From an uncultured Gammaproteobacteria bacterium (lineage in GTDB: Bacteria > Pseudomonadota > Gammaproteobacteria > JAADHQ01), in assembly GCA_947258655.1 (NCBI GenBank), contig CAMYJD010000007.1, positions 29,929-93,928 of the forward strand: a stretch of DNA of 64,000 nucleotides, read 5' to 3'. Below are positions 60,213 through 64,000 of the stretch, one piece after another; the stretch's first letter is position 1, and every line of letters starts with the position of its first letter. The position numbers and the translations under genes are program-made. The notes under the pieces are model-generated. The model searched no databases and was not told where the DNA came from. It worked only from the letters and a program-made list of their open reading frames with translations.

Positions 60213-61418
60213 TTAATGAAATTTCGAAACGGCCGAGCGCAATTGCATTACCAGGCCATTGAGCTGCTCACTCGAAGACGCAGTCTGTTGCGTACCCGCT
60301 GCGGTCTGTTCAGTTGATTCGCTGATACTGTAAATACTCTTGTTAATTTCTTCGGAAACTGTACTTTGCTGCTCTGCCGCCTGGGCAATCTGTGCATTCA
60401 TGGAATCCAGTGTTGAAACCGCACCGGCTATTTCAGCCAGCGCCTCGGCGCCGTGCTCGACCTGACCACTACTTTCCTCAGCCTGAGATTTGACCTGGTG
60501 CATGACATCCACGGCCGAGACCGTATTTGCCTGCAAGGCCTCGATCATGGTCTGGATTTCCTGGGTCGATTGCTGTGTACGACTGGCCAATGTCCTGACC
60601 TCATCGGCAACCACGGCAAAGCCGCGACCCTGTTCGCCGGCTCGCGCAGCCTCAATCGCCGCATTCAGGGCGAGCAGATTGGTCTGTTCGGCTATACCTC
60701 GAATAACGTCCAGCACGGTACCAATATTGTCAGAGTCGGTCCGCAGACTATCAACGACACTGGCAGCCTCACCAATTCTGCTGACCAGTGAATCCAGGCC
60801 ACCTATGGCCTCGGTCGCAACCAATGCACCGTCCTGAGCCTGGGCACGAGCATGACTGGAGGCATCAGCAGCCCTTTCGGCATTCCCGACCACCTCCTGA
60901 AACGTCGAAGTCATCTGATCCATGGCCGCAACAACCTGCTCGGTTTCCTGCTGCTGATTTTGCAGGCAAGCATCTGTTTCATCACTGACATGCTTCAGAC
61001 GTGTGGATGCATCGCCCACCTGCTGGGTTGCCTGACCGATTTCTGTAAACGCAGCCTGCAGAGTTTCGGCCATCGTATTCATGTTCACTGCAATATGGCC
61101 AATCATGTCATTACTTTTCAAATCACAGCGCTCACTAATATCACCTTGCGACAGGGCCTGGGCCATTGCCGAGACCGGCGTCAGCTTCTTCAATAGCTGA
61201 AAATGTACAACCATGCTATTTGCCACGGTCACGAATACACCGGCCGCAACACAGGCCATGTAGAACCACAGCTTTTGTTCCGGCGCTATGTCAAGAATCG
61301 ATTCAATCAGTATCGGAAATACAACACCGACGATGATGCCGATAAGCATAAATGAGACAAACAGGCGGCGCAGTACACCGGAGTTGCGGAAAATTCTGGA
61401 AATAACATTCCCTGACAT
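60213..61418 (-). CDS. Methyl-accepting chemotaxis protein without a sensor domain
   Basis: 401 residues from the ATG at 61418; the longer frame adds 72 non-family residues. Two transmembrane segments ([40 protein letters not shown]) are joined by only about 15 residues, so there is no periplasmic ligand domain. A HAMP-like region follows ([25 protein letters not shown]). The signalling hairpin tip is [35 protein letters not shown]. It may sense membrane or cytoplasmic state or serve pilus-linked signalling. No che genes nearby. Confidence 0.92.
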   Translation of the reverse strand: MSGNVISRIFRNSGVLRRLFVSFMLIGIIVGVVFPILIESILDIAPEQKLWFYMACVAAGVFVTVANSMVVHFQLLKKLTPVSAMAQALSQGDISERCDLKSNDMIGHIAVNMNTMAETLQAAFTEIGQATQQVGDASTRLKHVSDETDACLQNQQQETEQVVAAMDQMTSTFQEVVGNAERAADASSHARAQAQDGALVATEAIGGLDSLVSRIGEAASVVDSLRTDSDNIGTVLDVIRGIAEQTNLLALNAAIEAARAGEQGRGFAVVADEVRTLASRTQQSTQEIQTMIEALQANTVSAVDVMHQVKSQAEESSGQVEHGAEALAEIAGAVSTLDSMNAQIAQAAEQQSTVSEEINKSIYSISESTEQTAAGTQQTASSSEQLNGLVMQLRSAVSKFH

Positions 61419-61598
61419 AGCATTAGCCCTTAATATGCTTGTAGTTTGTAATGCTATCGGCCTCATGCGGAAAAAACTTAAGCAGCTGTTAAATAATAAT
61501 AAATTTAACAAAATCAATGGCCTGCGGGCAATATTAGCCATGAAATCGCATTTCCTGCCAGCCTTATAACTGCCAGGGCGTTTGGTCCAGAACATAAA

Positions 61599-61622
61599 AG
61601 GCCCCGCCATACAGCGGGGCCT
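61599..61622 (-). terminator. Intrinsic terminator behind the DUF302 gene
   Basis: Stem AGGCCCCGC (61599-61607) with GCGGGGCCT (61614-61622), loop CATACA, then TTTTATG on the minus strand. Confidence 0.82.
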
Positions 61623-61641
61623 GCTAACAATCAAGAGTCAA

Positions 61642-62565
61642 TTATTCAGTCTCGTCGGGCTCCGATTCCCCTTTGACGATATTTCCGAGGGCCTCCTCGA
61701 TTTCACCTGGAGCACACATGATCGAAAAGAAGCTGTTTTCGCCGACCATACTCAATTCCGGAAAACTCTGGGCAATACGGAACTTGGCATGCAATGCAAG
61801 CACATCCTTGCCGGATACCAGTAACTCATAGGGCAAATGCGTAGCCGATTTGATCTCGGCAAAATCGATCTTGCCCATAATGAATTCATCGCCACTGCAT
61901 TCACGCGTCAATGCCACACCGAACACGCTTTCCTGCTTGCCCGGAACATCGATACGATAGACCTTCGAGGTTCCGCCCCAGCCGGCCTGCAGGCCGGCCT
62001 CGACGGCCTTGATGGCCTCGTCATAAGAGGCAAAGCTTTGCAGTTCGAATGGATCATCAAAATAGGGCATGAAGATCTTGTAATGGTACTTGCGTAACTG
62101 TGCCGCGGTTTTACCTTCGGCGCCAAAGTCCCTGACCATGCCCAGGGCCGCCTGCAACTGTTCACGTACAGCGGACAGATCACTGTTCATGCGATAGACA
62201 TTGGCCATCCATACCGGATTAGTAAAGGCCACCTGGACCTGGTCGGCGACAGTTGATACAGATACCCTCTGCATCGCACCAAAACCGCCATGTGTCGAGG
62301 CCGCGGCATTTTTTTTCAGTTCATCATTGGTAACTATAATAACTGTCGTGCCTTTATACGGACTGTATTCCCCGGCTATTTCAAAACCCGCAGACTGCAA
62401 TGACGTGCGCGTAGCGGCAAGGATATCCGCCGCATTACCCGCCTGTTGTGAAGCCAGCACATGCGGCTTCAGTTTCACCTCGGCCTGTGCCGGCTGCAAC
62501 ACGAATGCTGTCAACAACAGCAACAGCAGATATATAGAAGAAAACGTATTCCGTTGTTTATGCAT
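61642..62565 (-). CDS. Periplasmic protein with two DUF302-like halves
   Basis: 307 residues. Signal peptide ends in LQPAQA. The N-terminal part (about 30-150) includes ADILAATRTSLQSAGFEIAGEYSPYKGTTVIIVTN, as in DUF302 proteins. The C-terminal half repeats a similar fold (YELLVSGKDVLALHAKFRIAQSFPELSMVGENSFFSIMCAPGEIEEAL). Function unknown; DUF302 proteins are often secreted in sulfur-metabolising bacteria. Flanked by terminators on both sides, so it is a single-gene unit. Confidence 0.75.
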   Translation of the reverse strand: MHKQRNTFSSIYLLLLLLTAFVLQPAQAEVKLKPHVLASQQAGNAADILAATRTSLQSAGFEIAGEYSPYKGTTVIIVTNDELKKNAAASTHGGFGAMQRVSVSTVADQVQVAFTNPVWMANVYRMNSDLSAVREQLQAALGMVRDFGAEGKTAAQLRKYHYKIFMPYFDDPFELQSFASYDEAIKAVEAGLQAGWGGTSKVYRIDVPGKQESVFGVALTRECSGDEFIMGKIDFAEIKSATHLPYELLVSGKDVLALHAKFRIAQSFPELSMVGENSFFSIMCAPGEIEEALGNIVKGESEPDETE

Positions 62566-62593
62566 AACGATACTCCAGAAGATTTATTGAAAT

Positions 62594-62625
62594 AAAAAAG
62601 GCCATGTAACTACATGGCCTTTTTG
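62594..62625 (-). terminator. Intrinsic terminator behind the FadL-type porin gene
   Basis: Nearly perfect dyad AAAAAGGCCATGTA / TACATGGCCTTTTT with a 2-base centre, flanked by runs of A and T; it works on both strands. Confidence 0.88.
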
Positions 62626-62651
62626 TACTGATTTGAAGTGAATGTATTGCC

Positions 62652-64000
62652 TCAGAACTTCTTGCCGTAGGAAACACCGAGGGCATTCTGGCTCATAGTG
62701 AGATCACCGTTTCCTGCCAGAAAACCATTAACACTGGTTCCATTACCTCTGACCGTTTCCTCGAACGCATGCATATAGTAACCGGACAGTTCACCGCCAC
62801 CCATATTCATGGTAAAGCCCAACGTCAGATGGTCTTCGACTACGGCAGGCGCAATCACATTGAATTGTGTTTCACCCGGAGAAATGGGTTGTCCACCATG
62901 ATTCCAGCCTGCACGTACCACCAGATCCTTATTGACCTGGAAGCTGGCACCGAGTTTGACAATATCCATATCATCCCAGCCAAAACCAGGACCATTGGCA
63001 TCGCCCAGCTCGGCCAGACTGGTCCAACCGTTGTTTGGATTGGAGATTGACGGAACTTCGGAGTAGTTAATCCGCATGTAATCAAGCGCCACTGTCAGTT
63101 TTGGCGTTGCCTTCCATGCCGCGCCAAACGCATAGGTTGACGGAATATCGAAATCACCCTTTTCGGCAAATAACTGGCTATATTTGTCGAAGCGTTTCAT
63201 TTTTGTCTCTGGCTGGTAGGAAAAGCCGGCCGACACTGTATCGGTCAATTTGCCGATCCAGCCGATGCGGAAACCCACGCCATAGGAATCATCATAGCCC
63301 TGCTCGCTCAGGCCCGTACCGCCGTCGTTACAGCCAGTACCCGGAGGAGTTGGGCTGCGAGTTGCAGTGAAGTCACAAAATGCCACCATACCTTCTGCTT
63401 TAAAGCGCTGATAAACGAGATTGACCGCTACACCCAGGGAATTGTTCTCATCCAGCTTGATGGACAGTGTAGGAGAAATGAATAACTGTGAGAGGTCAAC
63501 GCCGGTGTTGGCATTGGCACCGGGTAGCGGACCCGAAACCTGGGAGTAGATGGGCTGGTCATAGCTCGTGTTCATGCCACCGTTGCCAAACACCGAGATA
63601 CCCAGCGACATATTGCTATTGATCATTCTGTTATAACCAAACTCGGGAATCAGGAACCAGGCCTCGCCATGGCCACTGCCATTACCATCAACAGTCCTGA
63701 TACCGGCCGGATTGATTGCGCCGGTCATCGGATCGATCGCAGAATTACCCCATGCCGTCCTTGCCTCACGATCAGGAGCAAATATTTCTGCACCCACATC
63801 CCAGCGATTACCAACCATGACCATGCCGGCCGGGTTAGTCGCAGCGGCAATTGAATCCTGTGGTAACGCAACTCCGGCGCCTGCCATGCCCTTGGCCTTG
63901 GTTCCATATCCGTGAGCAAAATAACCATTGGTTGCCTGTGCCTGGAATGACAGGCCGGCAAGTCCGGCACTAATGGCTAGTACCAGCGATTTCTTGAACA
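62652..64000 (-). CDS. FadL/TodX-type outer-membrane transport protein (5' end cut by one base)
   Basis: About 449 residues. The frame continues to the window edge, where the minus strand begins TG-TTC-AAG, so only the first base of the likely ATG is missing. Signal peptide MFKKSLVLAISAGLAGLSFQAQA precedes the mature start TNGYFAHGYGTKAKGMAGAGVALPQDS, the conserved N-terminal hatch of FadL proteins (NPAGM follows). The C-terminal strand ends NALGVSYGKKF with a terminal Phe for BAM recognition. Imports long-chain fatty acids or other hydrophobic compounds. Confidence 0.92.
   Translation of the reverse strand, partial: FKKSLVLAISAGLAGLSFQAQATNGYFAHGYGTKAKGMAGAGVALPQDSIAAATNPAGMVMVGNRWDVGAEIFAPDREARTAWGNSAIDPMTGAINPAGIRTVDGNGSGHGEAWFLIPEFGYNRMINSNMSLGISVFGNGGMNTSYDQPIYSQVSGPLPGANANTGVDLSQLFISPTLSIKLDENNSLGVAVNLVYQRFKAEGMVAFCDFTATRSPTPPGTGCNDGGTGLSEQGYDDSYGVGFRIGWIGKLTDTVSAGFSYQPETKMKRFDKYSQLFAEKGDFDIPSTYAFGAAWKATPKLTVALDYMRINYSEVPSISNPNNGWTSLAELGDANGPGFGWDDMDIVKLGASFQVNKDLVVRAGWNHGGQPISPGETQFNVIAPAVVEDHLTLGFTMNMGGGELSGYYMHAFEETVRGNGTSVNGFLAGNGDLTMSQNALGVSYGKKF

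Overview
The window is chromosomal DNA from a free-living gammaproteobacterium. It carries a type IVa pilus locus, the complete division and cell wall (dcw) cluster ending in ftsZ-lpxC, then secA and argJ. It also holds zapD/yacG, an lpoA-yraN block and a meso-diaminopimelate-type MurE. The gene order resembles Pseudomonas and purple-sulfur or sulfur-oxidising relatives, but I cannot name a genus. Nearly all genes are intact and densely packed. The exceptions are the AT-rich, gene-poor stretches around the pilins and before pilB. No tRNA, CRISPR array, transposase or integrase was seen.

Layout. 1-6.0 kb: the end of pilR, two tandem polytopic TPR proteins that look like GT-C glycosyltransferases, and two tandem major-pilin genes. 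Each pilin has a candidate sigma-54 promoter. 6.2-14.0 kb: a glycan island inserted between the pilin genes and pilBCD. It contains a decayed DegT-type sugar aminotransferase, a polysaccharide pyruvyl transferase, an AsnB-like protein, an LPG-synthase-type flippase, a methyltransferase and two glycosyltransferases. 14.7-20.5 kb: pilB, pilC, pilD, coaE, zapD, yacG. 20.6-26.1 kb (minus strand): secA, argJ, a Nudix-ThiE fusion and a small membrane-anchored protein. 26.3-28.8 kb: an M23 endopeptidase, dciA and lpxC.

29.0-46.8 kb (minus strand): mraZ-rsmH-ftsL-ftsI-murE-murF-mraY-murD-ftsW-murG-murC-murB-ddl-ftsQ-ftsA-ftsZ. The genes mostly overlap by 1-8 bases, and an unusually long MraZ operator lies in front. 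47.05-47.47 kb: the RNase P RNA gene (rnpB), which contains a perfect 42-bp tandem duplication of its most conserved 5' region. 47.5-51.7 kb: rsmI, with divergent lpoA, yraN and a BON lipoprotein. 51.7-64 kb: a GlcD-type flavoprotein, a PerM-like permease with a small partner, a LysR regulator, an RND efflux pump with its adaptor, a chemoreceptor, a DUF302 protein and a FadL-type porin cut by the window edge.

PilR would activate the sigma-54 pilin promoters. PilD processes the pilins, PilB and PilC assemble them, and the two GT-C enzymes may glycosylate them. The dcw cluster makes lipid II and the divisome, with ZapD and LpoA as accessory factors. The strongest oddities are the duplicated segment in rnpB, the paired pilin / GT-C arrangement, the AsnB-like protein lacking its catalytic cysteine, and hairpins that may subdivide transcription of the dcw cluster.
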